64,000 bases of DNA from the NCBI GenBank assembly GCA_963930775.1, contig OZ005694.1:1860001-1924000 (forward strand), in the 5' to 3' direction. This DNA is from Cliona cf. orientalis (taxonomy: Eukaryota > Porifera > Demospongiae > Clionaida > Clionaidae). The translations under genes and the position numbers were made by a program. The notes under the pieces are model-generated. The model worked only from the letters and a program-made list of their open reading frames with translations, was not told the origin of the DNA and made no database searches. Shown here in pieces: positions 21,099 through 33,199 of this stretch (positions are counted from its first letter, which is position 1; each line of letters begins with the position of its first letter).

Positions 21099-21434
21099 CG
21101 AATTAAAATGCATGACATTGCATATGGAAAATTTTGCTTGCTATTTCTGTAATTTGCTCGGCTGTGAAAGTTTTTCTCCCACTGATTTCATGTTCTGGCA
21201 TAACAGAATCTGATGCATGACTTTTACAAAATCACGCAATAATTATTATTCCTCGAAAGTTTAGAGTACTAAAAACAATAACTTACGATAATGAATTTGG
21301 AAGGGGTGAAGATTCACTAACAGGAGTTAATTATGCACGCATAATATTATTTAGTAACTGCTAATTAATAGAGATCAAAAGTAAATATGTAGCTGAAAAA
21401 TTTATCACTCAAACATTCAATTTTGCACTTAAAT

Positions 21435-24400
21435 TTATTTTGGTATCTGCTTCGATAATTTTGTGTCTTTAGCAGAATCTGATATGATAATGGGCCGAGG
21501 AGTAAACTTGATCAGTGGTTCAAGTTCAGGATCTTCAATTCGCTCATGAGCGATGTCATCATCATCACCATCACCTTGATTTCGTGTGCACCTCAAACCA
21601 GCACTGAGAAAAGGCTTGATCAAACTCCACACAACAATGATACAGAATTGAGCGAAGGTGATTCCAATTGACACCATGAGCAATTTTGACCTTGATTCAG
21701 TAGAGTCCCACCTGTACAGAGTTCCAGAACTCAAGACAATAAGGTTCAGCAAGGTAGAGCTTTCTAGAACTCTCACATCTACTCGTTTGTAAACATTTTT
21801 AATCGATATGAAATAAAATAAGAAGGCTATGAACATTAACAGTGCAAATACATTCAGTTCTGGATTGTCCACTGAAGTTACTGTGAGTAGAACCAGGAGT
21901 ACTCCTCGAACAAGAAGCATTGCTCCAAACCAGTATCGGTGCTTATCCTTCAAAGGAGAGAAGTAAGCATCGTATACAGGGGCTAGTTTATTGATCCACT
22001 TGAGTGGCCTTAGATGAGACACTCTCCTCAAAGGCTGAATGAACAGAAGCAGGAGTGTGTAGGGAAGCCACAGGAACACAAGAGTAGCAATGGCCGGTAT
22101 GAAAAGGTAAATATGAGGGTGTTGGCAGTAGCGTAGGTTTCCTTCAAGATACCACACAGCATAGGAAGTGTTCTGTGGATGTCGTGCTATCACTGCAACT
22201 GAAGTGGCATCTATCACAGTACGAAGGAGCTTCATGTAAGATAGAAGGAAGAGTGTGGCTAGAAGAGGAACAGCTCTGCTACTAATGAGGTTAGTGAGGC
22301 GAGAGGAGTAGCGGCAAGCAACAATGATAACACCTGCAATGGCCCAGATGTAGAATGGGAATAAAAATTGCAGCCATGTCTTCCAATAAGCATCCAGTCC
22401 AACAAAGAAGCAAGTCTCAATTCCAAAATCCAAATTGAGCCAGGCAGTAAAGACTTGAAGAAATATGAATAAGTAATTTGCTCCAATATCTACAGGAAAG
22501 AGAATTATTTTGTAGGCCCATACAATATTAGCATAGAAGATGACTCCATTTATGAGTCCTTGAGTGGCAGTGAGGTTGAGTGCAAGGATAAAGAACACAA
22601 GGAGGACACCAGCAGCAGCAAAGGCAAGCAAAAGCGCCACGTTATGACTGTTGGGACATTCAATGCACTGGGATGATCCAATTGCCAGGCGAAAGCTGTC
22701 CTTGCAGGCACCACACAGGATGCCAATTCGGTTGGAGGCACACTGCTTGCTGGGATAATCTTCAATGTTGACTGTCTTGTAGCCTGACTTGCAGTAGAAT
22801 AGTGGACAGAATCTATTATACATGATACCAGTACTAATACTCTCATTGAAGGTTGCATTCACCCACACAGTGCCATTCCACTGCAGAAGACCATTTTTAT
22901 TTTCTACTAAACAAATGAAGCCATTGTTAGCCAAGACAGGATAACAGCTGCATGTGGTTTTATCATGATTAAGAGTCAGTTCCTGGAGGGCAGCCTGGGA
23001 GTAAGGTGATATTTATTAAAATTGGTGTCGTTAGGAGTTCATTGTAGATACAACCAGACTGATTACATAAATTATAATAAGATACTTGAGTCTTGATCAT
23101 ATTTTGATAATATGTAAAGATACCATATTCATTGCTAATGGATGATTGTAACAGTAAAAGTTCAAAATCAGGTTTTGAGTAAACTGTATAGTTGAAAGGA
23201 ACATATTTTGCACTGTCAATTACCAGTTGTGATTTGTCTTGTTTCGAGAAAGAATCTGAATACAGGAATCTGGCATGGATCGTTCCAACTGTAGCTCCGA
23301 AGTCATAACCCACAATACATGCAGGCAATGTGATGGTTTCACCACGATAAACAGTGGTATTAGTGAAAATGTATGAAAAATTAGCACACTGTGGTTTACC
23401 ATTGTAGTCACAGAGACACACACGCTGAGGACCAGAGGATACTGGAGATAGGGTCTCGTTGAGACCAGGGTCAAAGGAGATGTTAAGCTCACGGTAGGAG
23501 CTTTCATTTGGAAGAAAACAGTAAAAGATATTTTAGCGGAGTAGTCTGTTATCATGAATATACAAGGTAGTGAAGACTGAGAATACACTGCTCCACCAAC
23601 ATCAAATGCTGTGTTGTTTATAAACTGAATACTTGACTGATATCCCACTGTGGTCATGAGTAATGATGGCATGATACTATAGAGAGCACCTCCTTGAAAT
23701 GCAGAGTTGTTGAAAAAGAGTAGTTTGGAATAATTACCAACAATGATAGCGGGGTGGACACCTGTTTCTATATTAATTGCACCACCTTTCACTTGTGCAG
23801 AGTTCATAGTGAAATTTACTGATATATTGGTGTTGATAATCATGGTTGCACAAAAAGAATTTATTGCTCCTCCATATGGTGCTCTATTGTCGTAAAATTT
23901 GATACCACTTTTGTTCACATGAGCAGTTGAATTAATTGATTCTAGAGCTCCACCATTAGAAGTTGCACAATTGTGGCTGAAAATCAGGTTTGCTTCTCTA
24001 TTAATAATCAATTTTGCACTGGCAAGCATAATTGCTCCACCGAGTGTAGCATAGTTGTATGTAAATATCACATATGAATCAGTGCCTATAGTGATCATTC
24101 CATCTGACATGGACACCGCTCCACCACTGTAATCAGCGGTATTATTCATAAAGATCACCCTTGCTTTAGCACCAATGTACATTTTTGCATTCATCCCATA
24201 CACTGCTCCTCCATAATTGTCACATGTTAGGTTGACAAAGTACACAGTTGCACCTGTTGTTATATTAAGTGAAGATTTGAGCTCAGGGTGAGTGGTTTGT
24301 AGAAACACTGCTGTACCTGATGAATCCAATGAAGAGTGGATCCCTTTAATACTATTGGTGAAATTTACATTTCCTGTTAATGTTACTACACTAGAAAGGG

Positions 24401-25109
24401 CAGTGATAATTGATTGTAATTGATGTCTGTAGGATTGAAATGTGCTGTTGCTCACAATTATCCCATTACTAAGATAGTTCCTAATAAAGCAGTTTTCTTT
24501 GAATGTACAGTTATCCAGTAAAGCTTGTGAGCCTCTGCCTGTAATATTGATGAAGGATAAGCTTTCATTTATGCCAGGATAGCCATTGAGGTTGGAGCTC
24601 TTCATTGTAATATGGCTCTCTGTAAGATTTATTGTAGGACATCTCATTGTCAGGGTTGTGATGTTCACAAAGCTGACATTGAAGAACCGAATAGCTGTGC
24701 ACTTAGATTTACCAACAAACTGATGGTCAATAATGACATTCTCTCTGGATTCTCCAGCTCCTTTCATGATAAATGAGTGGAGGTTTTGTACAGTCAAGTC
24801 CTTTGTGTAGTTGTGGACTCCACACATGAATATCAGTGTTATATTAACGTGGTCTGGTGAAAAGAACTCACTGCTATGTTCGGCTAAGTAGTCCATTGTG
24901 TGACAGAGCTGACCAGGTTGGCAGCTGCTGTTTCCAGGGCAAAAGCTGAGAGGCTCTGTTGATGAGACATGATAGATTGCACCCTTCCTGGTCTCAGCTA
25001 GTAGATAAATCAGCCAAAACAATATTAAAACCGTGGGGATGAGAAAGAAAGTCTTAATTTTTTCTGCTTTATTAATTTTTGTCAATACAGAAGGAGCATG
25101 CACAGACAC
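21435..25109 (-). pseudogene. Giant beta-helix/multi-pass membrane protein, paralog B (broken)
   Basis: Same architecture as the intact gene C, with eight GGA[ILV] units (it has both the FMNN and the FSHN units, more than A or C). Two frame-breaking lesions are seen. About 112 bp is missing near 23522, removing the GNYAQRG...GKPHC segment and shifting frame. One extra base near 22980 shifts frame after GCPPG. The membrane domain downstream is open to the end (SKQIPK, C-terminally extended relative to C). The 5' end has no ATG in frame at the position of a signal peptide; the open frame reaches back to a GTG at 25109 and includes a hydrophobic stretch (FFLIPTVLILFWLIYLLAE) that could be a signal anchor. 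Probably a pseudogene. Confidence 0.85.
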
Positions 25110-25277
25110 GTATGCAACTGTAGCTAGCTATTATATATAAAAAAAAATAATATGTAAAATATCTATTGCTGCCAGTGCACATCTGGCTCCTATATTGGTG
25201 ATCTAGATCTGGGAAACATGACGGATGTTTACTGACTCTAAATGCCCTGCTGCGCAGTATCAGACTCTACTATACTG

Positions 25278-25410
25278 CATGTAAAAAATAAAATTAGTGA
25301 ATATCACTACTTGGTAGTGATATCCATGGTAAAATGTAGTGACTGTTACTACATTTTACCATGGATATCACTACCAAGTAGTGACACTCATTATTCATTT
25401 TTTTGTAGTG
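25278..25410. mobile_element. Palindromic MITE of the CACTG/TAGTGA family, copy 1
   Basis: Two arms of about 38 bp (ATCACTACTTGGTAGTGATA onward) are perfect inverted repeats around a 4-base centre. The outer tips (ATGTAAAAAATA and TTTTTTTGTAGTG) are decayed relatives of CACTGTAAAAA. It resembles the subterminal arrays of the element at 43206-54148. Confidence 0.65.
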
Positions 25411-25658
25411 ATAGAAGTTCTAATTACAGTACCGCCACTCCAGTGTATATAATATGTACCACTGCCAAAACTGGTGGGTCGTATTAACCTAACGTGGGTT
25501 ATCTCAGCACTAACTTCTATAGTCACATGCGAATCAACAAAATGCTGATAAGAAATCACCATAATAATATACATTTGTTCACTTACCATGTATTGTTACA
25601 TGACAATGATTGTCTCTGTACGTAGTATTGATCAATAAGCATGCATGCATGCATGCAT

Positions 25659-25788
25659 CACTGTAAAAAATGAAAATGAATATCACTACTTGGTAGTGAC
25701 ATCTGAGGCAAAATGTAGTGACAGTCACTATATTTTGCCTCAGATGTCACTACCATGTAGTGACGTTCACTATTCATTTATTACAGTG
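25659..25788. mobile_element. Palindromic MITE of the CACTG/TAGTGA family, copy 2
   Basis: 130 bp, with tips CACTGTAAAAAATGAA and TTCATTTATTACAGTG. Internally it is nearly a perfect palindrome built from TCACTAC/GTAGTGA units. It shares the CACTGTAA tip with the 10.9-kb element and is a candidate non-autonomous derivative. No clear target duplication (flanks AT and TG differ). Confidence 0.7.
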
Positions 25789-27716
25789 TGCAATACTGCT
25801 TTCTATTATTGTTATTATTTGGCATTATCTAATTTAAATACACATAGCTTATCTTGAAATAATTCACATGTTTTTTTAGAACTAAAATTTAATTTATGGA
25901 CTGCAGTATTGCATGTGATTACTGATCAATACTATGAAAACAAGTGCTATCATGTAACAATGGCGAGGAAAGGATCTCTGATGATTCTTGTCGGCACTTT
26001 TTGTCTACTAGAAGCAAGTGCAACTCATGTTAGGTTAATATGTGACCCAGGCTGGTTTTTGCAGTGAATAATATATAGCTGGTCAAGGCGTGGATGGTAG
26101 AGAGATTAAGAAGCCACAACAAGCTAGGCGTGGTTTTGCTGCCAGTGCACATCTGGCCCCAATTGGTGATCTGGGAATCATGACAGGGCTTGAATGACTT
26201 GCAATTTTGTCCACATGGCTGCTTACCTAAGATAATTGTACAAACAGCTTCCAATTTTTATCGGAATTTTCTTTTATCATCATTCAGACAAAAAATGGGA
26301 GCATTTTGCACCGTTTCCCATGCAATCCTGTAATTTGTTTATTAGTTTGGGATCAGTTTATGCATCAATCCTGCAAACGGTCAGTGTGATGCTTTAAAAA
26401 TTAATGCAATACCATCCCATACATTCAGTACTAGTATCCAAATAATTATGAACCTGAAAGTGATCGATTATGGAATAGTGATCAATACATTTGCAAATAA
26501 AACAGTATAAAATTCGGTTCTTTTTTCCCAAAAAGATCATTCCAAAATCAAGCAAAATAACGATAAAAAGTCAACGAACAAAAAAGTCAGCCTTCCTTTT
26601 GTGATCCTCCACAAATAGCTCCTGACTCCAGAGACCAACAGAAAGGAAAATAAGAGACTTGAAATTGATTTCAAACACTACAATCGAAAGCCAGTGTATA
26701 CAAGGAAAACAAACTAATCTATAAGGACTTGAAATTTCAAAGGCCATGTTTAATTATACAAGGAGAAGCAAAATAAAGAACTTGAAACCATGATTGAATG
26801 TACGACAAGCTAAAGAACTTGAACTATCAATACCATGACCAAGATTGCTAAAATAGCTAATACTAGAAAGAGGAATAACGTACTTGAAATTCCAAACCCA
26901 ATTCACTCAAGCCAAGGGATTTGAAGTTTTGAATACCAACAGAGATGTAATGCTACCAGAAGAGGTTTGTCACAGATTCATGAATGCACTTGAGTGCAGA
27001 ACCCTCGAGCTCACCGCTACATGCATGCATGACTCATGCACATGTATAGCATGGCTCACTGTGTATGCATGCTTGTTCAATATCAGGAATATTGAACTAT
27101 AATATTAATACCCTGCACCTGAACATGTTTATGGTACTATTCAAGTCTCTTCAGAGTCAGTGCATGATCTAGGAGTAAGGGGAAGGCACCAGACTATGTC
27201 ACTATACAAACTGAAAGCTTTTGTGACTACCTAAACTGAATCATTCATTGTAGTATGCCCTTGAGAGCCACTGCCTGTTTTCACTGTATCAACTACAATT
27301 TATATACGTGCCCATCCAGGGCTGCATTTAGGGGCAGGGGGGGGGGGGGGGAGGGCAATCATCCCCTGCTGGCGGTTTAAGCTTACATGTCACTCCCTTA
27401 AGATTTACAATGTAGCTTAGACAAATGTGACCATCCACGAGAAACCATGCATGCATAATGCACTGTAAACAGTTATGGCCACCATGATTACAAAGTATAA
27501 CCTTTCAATTGTTGCTCCAGCAAACGTGAACTGAGTCTCTAGCCTGTGTAACTAGTCATGGGATATGAGCAAAAATATATAGTGGCTGGACACTTTTTTG
27601 CGTGTAGCTAGCTGCCACCCTTATCTAATCGCAAGGGCTCCATGTCATGGGCGCTCTTTGTAGCTAGTGTCTACATTTCTCACCTGGTCCTAGCCTATAA
27701 ATGATACCTGCATGCA
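25789..27716. other. Gene-free region with repeat fragments
   Basis: Contains a dispersed-repeat piece near 26160-26250. A segment at 26980-27290 recurs as a direct, diverged copy at about 30030-30340 (TACATGCATGCATGACTCATG onward). A G run lies near 27340-27352. The stretch 26500-26880 is A-rich with no recognisable content. Confidence 0.5.
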
Positions 27717-27724
27717 CAGTATGG

Positions 27725-28041
27725 CAGTGGCGGGTGTAGAGGCTGGACAGTGGGGGGGCCTAGACCTGTTGGGAGTGTTAGGAGTAAGACTGTTCGCGCT
27801 TGCGCGTGTGCAAATTTTAGCCACATCCATTTTTATACAAATTTCGCTGCCAAAATTACTGCAAATTGACTAGTTAGTACATGCATGTCAGTAAGATGAA
27901 CTTCCAAAATTTAAATTTTAATAGCTGCAAACAACGTGGATGCATGGCATCAAATCAAATAAAAAAGACCAGTACAGTGATGATAGGGATCATTTGGGGG
28001 GGCACAGGCCCCCCCCTGGCCCCCTCCTGGGCCCGCCACTG
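27725..28041. mobile_element. hAT-type MITE with perfect 8-bp duplication
   Basis: Tips CAGTGGCGGG and CCCGCCACTG are inverted and flanked by identical CAGTATGG (27717-27724, 28042-28049). An 8-bp duplication with CAGTG tips is the hAT pattern. The 317-bp body has no transposase. C/G runs lie next to the right tip. Confidence 0.85.
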
Positions 28042-28349
28042 CAGTATGGTCATGGCCAGCTGTGTACATGATCAGAAAAGGTCACTCATGATCCATTTTG
28101 GCCAAGGCATAGCTAAGAGCCCGTAGTTCATCACTCAACGTGTACTTAGCTACACCCACAAAGAGCATTGGTCATGTCTTCTGGGCACTTGAATAACTTG
28201 TAATTTCAGTCCACACGGGTGCTTAGTATAGGTGGTAGCTAGCTACATTGGCAGCCACACACAGGCACTCACCCAAAATCTTGATCTGGATCTTTTAATA
28301 ACAGATCAACACCCTGTGTTAATGTGATAATAACATTGAAATTCACTGT

Positions 28350-28715
28350 TTATAGCACCATCCATTCGTCGCTACCTGATAGATTTAAACCAGTCCCAGA
28401 GGTGGGAGGGACCAGTGACTGGGAAACACACCCACTTGTCCCTCCATCATCCCTCTTCTCTTTGTAGCTAGTCACTGAAATCTGCAAAATCAGTAATAAC
28501 ATACGTAGCGACTTGTCAAGTGATAGTTCGTAGTCTTGAACATCCGCTTCAAAAACATCATCAAAACTATGATTAGAATTTGGATTTTTGCAAGTAGAAT
28601 CAACTTCCACTGAAGTATTGTTTGCAGAAGTAGGAGGCTCTGTGGATTGAGTTGTTGCCATAGCGACCACTGAGTGGATGTGGGCAGAGTCAGGAGGTGT
28701 AGCTAGTGCTCAAGG
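28350..28715 (-). pseudogene. Exon-like segment related to the 16.5-kb SWIM gene 5' region
   Basis: The minus frame reads ATPPDSAHIHSVVAMATTQS and continues with acidic, serine-rich text (DDVFEADVQDYELSLDKSL) to a stop at 28350. The block DSAHIHSVVAM matches DSTHIHSVVAM encoded near 16500, and similarity continues upstream at DNA level (CTCCATCATCTCCCTC). It is either a duplicated 5' exon of that gene family or a shared repeat. No domain recognised. Confidence 0.35.
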
Positions 28716-29329
28716 AGGAGAAGAGGGAGATGATGGAGCCGGAGAAGGGGAGGATCGCGGCACTCCTTGATGCTGATTGCAATGATGTCCTCCTAAAGAA
28801 TAGCTAATTAGCTATACAATGTTCATAATAAAATTACACCAATCATGGTTATGTACAATTCATACATACATGTAGCTAGCTCCCTCAGTTTGCTGTTCTC
28901 CCTTCGACAGATTGTCACCAGTAAAATTCCTCCCAGTTCATCCAAGGCTCCACCCTCTGCTTCTACCTCATGATCGGTCATGTTCTTATTTTCTTTCCTC
29001 TCTTCTCTATCAACAGAACTCTCTTTGTAAAGACCTTTCTGTCAATTTTTCCTCACCCTTTCCTCCCTCCAAACAGATCGACCGCTCATGCATAGCTATA
29101 ATATCTATTCAGAAAAATCCGCGGGTGCCCATGGATATTATAGCTACTAGGAAGATGGTTTGATAAGGAGCTCTTGATCTATTGGTAATGGCTATGATGC
29201 AATAGTTAGAAATTTTAAGTAGCTATGGGGGTCCACACCTGTGTAGTACTAATATAGCCAAGAGTATAAATGTACAGTCCTAATTTTGTAATTATATTGT
29301 TATTATAAGCATCTACTAGTATGCAGAAC
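28716..29329. other. Spacer without recognised features
   Basis: A purine/pyrimidine-biased segment (28700-28790) related to 16780-16860, then AT-rich DNA. No gene seen. Confidence 0.4.
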
Positions 29330-30015
29330 AATTAATGTGAAGTACAGAAAACTATGTAACTTTTCAAGGTTGATGAACATTATCAAGATCCCCGGTGAAA
29401 ATGCATGCATTTTTTATTCTCTATGTCTCCTTCTGCAGAAGATATTGAAGTTTACACTATGATAGGCATGCTGGAAGAGGCACTGCTGAGTGCTTTTGAA
29501 GGACGAGGGCTAAGGCCTGCGTCAGCAAACTGTGACAGCAGCTACTCCATCTCAATCAATTCAAACTCTTCTCTCTATTTTATTTCAAAGAAGTAGCTAT
29601 TCCTAGACTGCACAGCTACAACAATAAAAATTTAATGTCGATATTCTCACCTGTGTAAATTATTATTGGCTATGATTATTAGCTATAACAACTCTCTCCA
29701 TTATTGAAATGCATGACATTGTAGCTATGTAGAAAATTTTGCTTGCTATTTGCTAGACTGCAAAAATTTTTCTTCCACTGATTCCATGTTCTAGCATATG
29801 CAAAACAGAATCTGATGCACGAATTTTGTTATTCAAAGGCCTCAAAAGTTTATAGTACTGAAACAAAAATAATTATTAATTCTAAAGGGGGGAGGATTTA
29901 CTAACAGCAGTTAATTACTATAGTCTAGAACTATTGCAATTGCATGCATAAAACTGTTTAGTATCTGCTCATTAATAAAGATCAATGGCAAAGGAAATGC
30001 GAAAAATTATCACTT
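29330..30015. repeat. Orphan 3' flank of a lost array gene
   Basis: Matches the downstream flanks of paralogs B and C (GTTGATGAACATTATCAAGATC, GTTTACACTA, AACTGTGACAGCAGCTACTCC, GATCAATGGCAAA, AAAAATTATCACT). Immediately after the point where the gene's 3' end should begin (about 30020), the match stops and unrelated repeat sequence follows. A fourth gene copy was probably here and was deleted or replaced. Confidence 0.6.
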
Positions 30016-30966
30016 AAATAATGAATACACAGGAGTGCAAAACTCTCACCTCTACATGCATGCATGACTCATGCACATGTAGATCTATAGTAGCTAGCAT
30101 ATCTCTGTGTGTATGCCTGCTCAATATAAGGAGTATTGAACTAGATACATACTACCATAATAATATGGTAGTATGTATCTAGTTCGATACTATATACCAT
30201 GCACCTGAGGTGGTCCAGTTTTCTTCAGAGTCAGTAGGCTAGGGGGGATGCACCTGCCTATGTCACTATAATAATTGAAAGCCTCTGTGACTACTTAAAC
30301 TCAATTATGCACCCAATTGAGAGCCACTGCCTGTTTACACTGTCACTGCACTGACAACACAGAATGGCAACCACAGCTGCACACTATTATACCACTGGGC
30401 AGGACTCATAGGCTCCAACATTTCCTGAACAGCTCCAGGGACATGGACCACACCCACTAGATCTGTCCATCATTAATTTAAACTCCACCCACACCACACC
30501 CAATTTGATTGAATTTGATGACCACAAAGCCCAGAATATATTTTCTAGAGAATGAATTTGCAAGCCTAATAGACCTCTTGTAGGTTGCTACTGTAAAAAC
30601 CAAAGTTTGTAAGGCACTACCACAAGCAGCTTGTTCATTTTACCACCAATAAGTGATTAGTTGTACTACTACTACAGTGTTTATGCTAGTGTCTGGACCT
30701 CTTCCGGGACCAATAATACACTTATAGAAGAGCCTTCCGGGACGCGGGACAATTGCTAAAAATCCGGGACTGTCCCTGAGATTCAGGGACAGTTGGAGCC
30801 TATGAGGACTTAATGTGACCACTCTTCCTTGATGCCTGGTAATCCTCAGATGCGTACTTTCTCTCAGACGACCCTTACCACACGGAAGGACGGACGGACG
30901 GACGGACAAAAATCGCCAAACGATTGCTGTAACCCTCCGCCTACGCTTTGCGGCGAGGGTTTAATT
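30016..30966. other. Repeat-rich spacer
   Basis: 30030-30340 repeats 26980-27290. 29985-30090 is also present inverted at 35017-35127. A GGAC microsatellite (about 30885-30905) follows CAGACGACCCTTACCACACGG, a block also found at 34345-34410. No gene seen. Confidence 0.5.
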
Positions 30967-31569
30967 GGGGCGAGCCTGAGCGAGCCCCACATAAACGGTA
31001 CATCCATGCGCGAATTGTATATATATATGTGGTACGTCGATCACGTCGGTATAATAGCCAGCTATGGACATAAACGCGAAAATTATAGTCTATTGCGCAT
31101 TCTCATGCCTGACACTACGACCCGTATATATGCCGTTCTAATTTAGCGAATTGCAAATTTACACTCGAGCTTGTGTTGCATTGCTAGCTACCGTACCGCG
31201 CCGTACAGAACATGCAGAAGCAAGCAGAAGGCTCCAAAGGAGGAGATTCTATATAGAGCCTGTCATCAGCTCAATAGCACAAGGACCAGCTAAGAACACG
31301 ATAAACTCGGATAGGCTAGACGTGCTGCTCACTCAGTGATGACTCTGGTGACCGGCTTTGTATTGACTGTCGGCCGCTGGCTGAAGGATGGAGGGGACTA
31401 TCATGCTGCTGTAGACCTAAAGGCTTACACGGCATTATGACACTGTCTGTCATTGTTTGCTTGGATCTGTATCGGTGGTCTTTAAGATCTATCGTGCTAT
31501 GGCTTTATTAAAGTTTTTGAGTCGCAGCTACTGACAGAGACTTTCAGAGGCTCAGCTCAGGCTCGCCCC
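30967..31569 (+). mobile_element. GGGGCGAGCC element, unit 1
   Basis: Begins GGGGCGAGCCTGAGC and ends with the inverted GCTCAGGCTCGCCCC; 603 bp. Shared internal blocks include CCGTACCGCGCCGTACAGAA, AGCCTGTCATCAGCTCAATAG and TTTATTAAAGTTTTTGAGTC. A trailer AAACAGGCC-TGCATGTCACTAG follows the right tip in this and other units. No protein recognised. Confidence 0.65.
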
Positions 31570-31626
31570 AAACAGGCCATGCATGTCACTAGTATAATAA
31601 ATGGTGTGATTTGAGTTCATTTTATT

Positions 31627-33141
31627 GGGGCGAGCCTGAGCGAGCCCCACATAGACGCTCGCAATCCATATATTTTTATGTTTATTATTATATATGTATG
31701 GTACGTCCGTCACGCGCGAACCGCCATAGACATTGTACAGCGCTGCGCGGTATATTTCAAAAGGCCGCATGAAAATATTTGCGTCAGCATAGTCACGTGT
31801 TTTTTTGACACATTGAATTATTTCAGTGAATTTCGCCACTTTTTTTTTGGCCACTTTATTACGACTATACTTGTTCTTTGCTACTGTTTTAGTATGAGTT
31901 CTACTAACACTCAATCTGCTGCTTCTAGCGTAAAACCTCGACTATCGGCCATGTTTTTCGCCTCCGGGCGTAACTCGAAGTAGGAACGGTTCTAGGCTCT
32001 ACTTCAAAGACCTACAGACTGGTCTTATGGTTCTCTACACAGTGATATAAAAATAATGTACCTTTGAACAACAGACACAGTACAGCGATCTCTTGAAACT
32101 CCTGTTCGCTGGCCTGTATTATCGATAACCACCTGGTATTATCGGCTGTACATACACATGCAGTACAATTATTATCGGCTAAATCGAGCCTTTTTGTCTG
32201 TCGACTCTTACCTGTTCAAAATTGCCACTCCTGGTCAACAGTACTGAAACCAGCAGGTGTGATTACCCTTTACCAATTACAACTAACTCGTTCTTATGCA
32301 GTATTGCTGAATACGAGCTATGAATAATTATTACTGCATTGTATACAATACATTTTATGATTGATAATGACATGATATAAATGCTAATATTAACTTCGGC
32401 GATGCTTTCTGGGGTTCATATGAGTACTGTCTCCTTTCTTCTGATCTGGATAAAAGTAAGTCAAGTGTCTAATATCAGATTAGGCGATGTAGCTAGCCTC
32501 CAGCCCTCACGATCTGCCACCATTCAGCACGCCATGTTCCGCCCATTCAAATTGGTTCAACACCATTCTATACCCTTCTCTCCCTTGTATTTAAGTTGTA
32601 GAAGTAAGTTAAGCCTACCTGGTGTCTTCAAACGAGTCTAAAACCTCTGATCCAGTCTTCGAGCATAAACGGAGCTCCGCATCATCTTTGTAAATTTTTC
32701 CGTATAAACGCGTAAACGTCGGTAAAATAGTGGTCGATAATCGATGTACGCTCGGCCGATAACACAAGTCGGTCGATAATCGAGGTTTTACGCTACTTGT
32801 ATGATCGAGCAAGCTACCGTGTGGCGCCGTACAGAAGTAACTGAGGCTTCAAGGAGGAGAGAGCGAGACAGAGCTCATCGTCAGCTCAACAGCGCAAGCA
32901 CCACCTAAGAACGCGATAAAGATAGACGTGCTGCTCACCGACTCTGACAACAGCTCGAGGCAGCTAAAAATTATTCTGTTGGCACAAGCACTATGAGACT
33001 GTCTGTCATTGAGCCTGCATGGCCTGCTTGGATCTGTATTAGTGGTCTTCAAGATAGCTATTTGTGCGGCTATGATTAAAGTTTTCAAGTTGCAGCTACT
33101 GCATGACAGAGATTTTCAGAGGCTCAGCTCAGGCTCGCCCC
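31627..33141 (+). mobile_element. GGGGCGAGCC element, unit 2, interrupted
   Basis: Same tips and internal blocks as unit 1, but 1515 bp long because an 866-bp TA-flanked element (31928-32793) lies inside. Without it the unit is about 650 bp, matching its siblings. Confidence 0.65.
31928..32793. mobile_element. Nested TA-flanked inverted-repeat element
   Basis: GCGTAAAACCTCGACTATCGG at the left and the inverted CGATAATCGAGGTTTTACGC at the right, flanked by TA (31926-31927, 32794-32795). TTATCGGC-type motifs recur internally. Tc1/mariner-like by target duplication only; no transposase. Confidence 0.7.
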
Positions 33142-33199
33142 AAACAGGCCCTGCATGATACTAGTATATATTATTACTAGTGACATGCAGGGCCTGTTT

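Larger units (their letters stand above)
20417..21434. repeat. 3' flank of paralog B, shared by the gene array
   Basis: From about 20520 to 21430 this matches the flanks downstream of other copies (29330-30015 and 35530-36205, and the interrupted flank 7215-9409). Landmarks are GTTTACACTA, GGAAAATTTTGCT, AACAGAATCTGATGCA and GATTCACTAACA. Its presence beside every copy shows that the duplication unit included at least 0.9 kb of downstream DNA. Confidence 0.7.

Noticed and set aside
31552-31914. 120-codon frame on the minus strand in unit 2
   Set aside because: Not kept open in the sibling units and overlaps the element tip; no domain seen.
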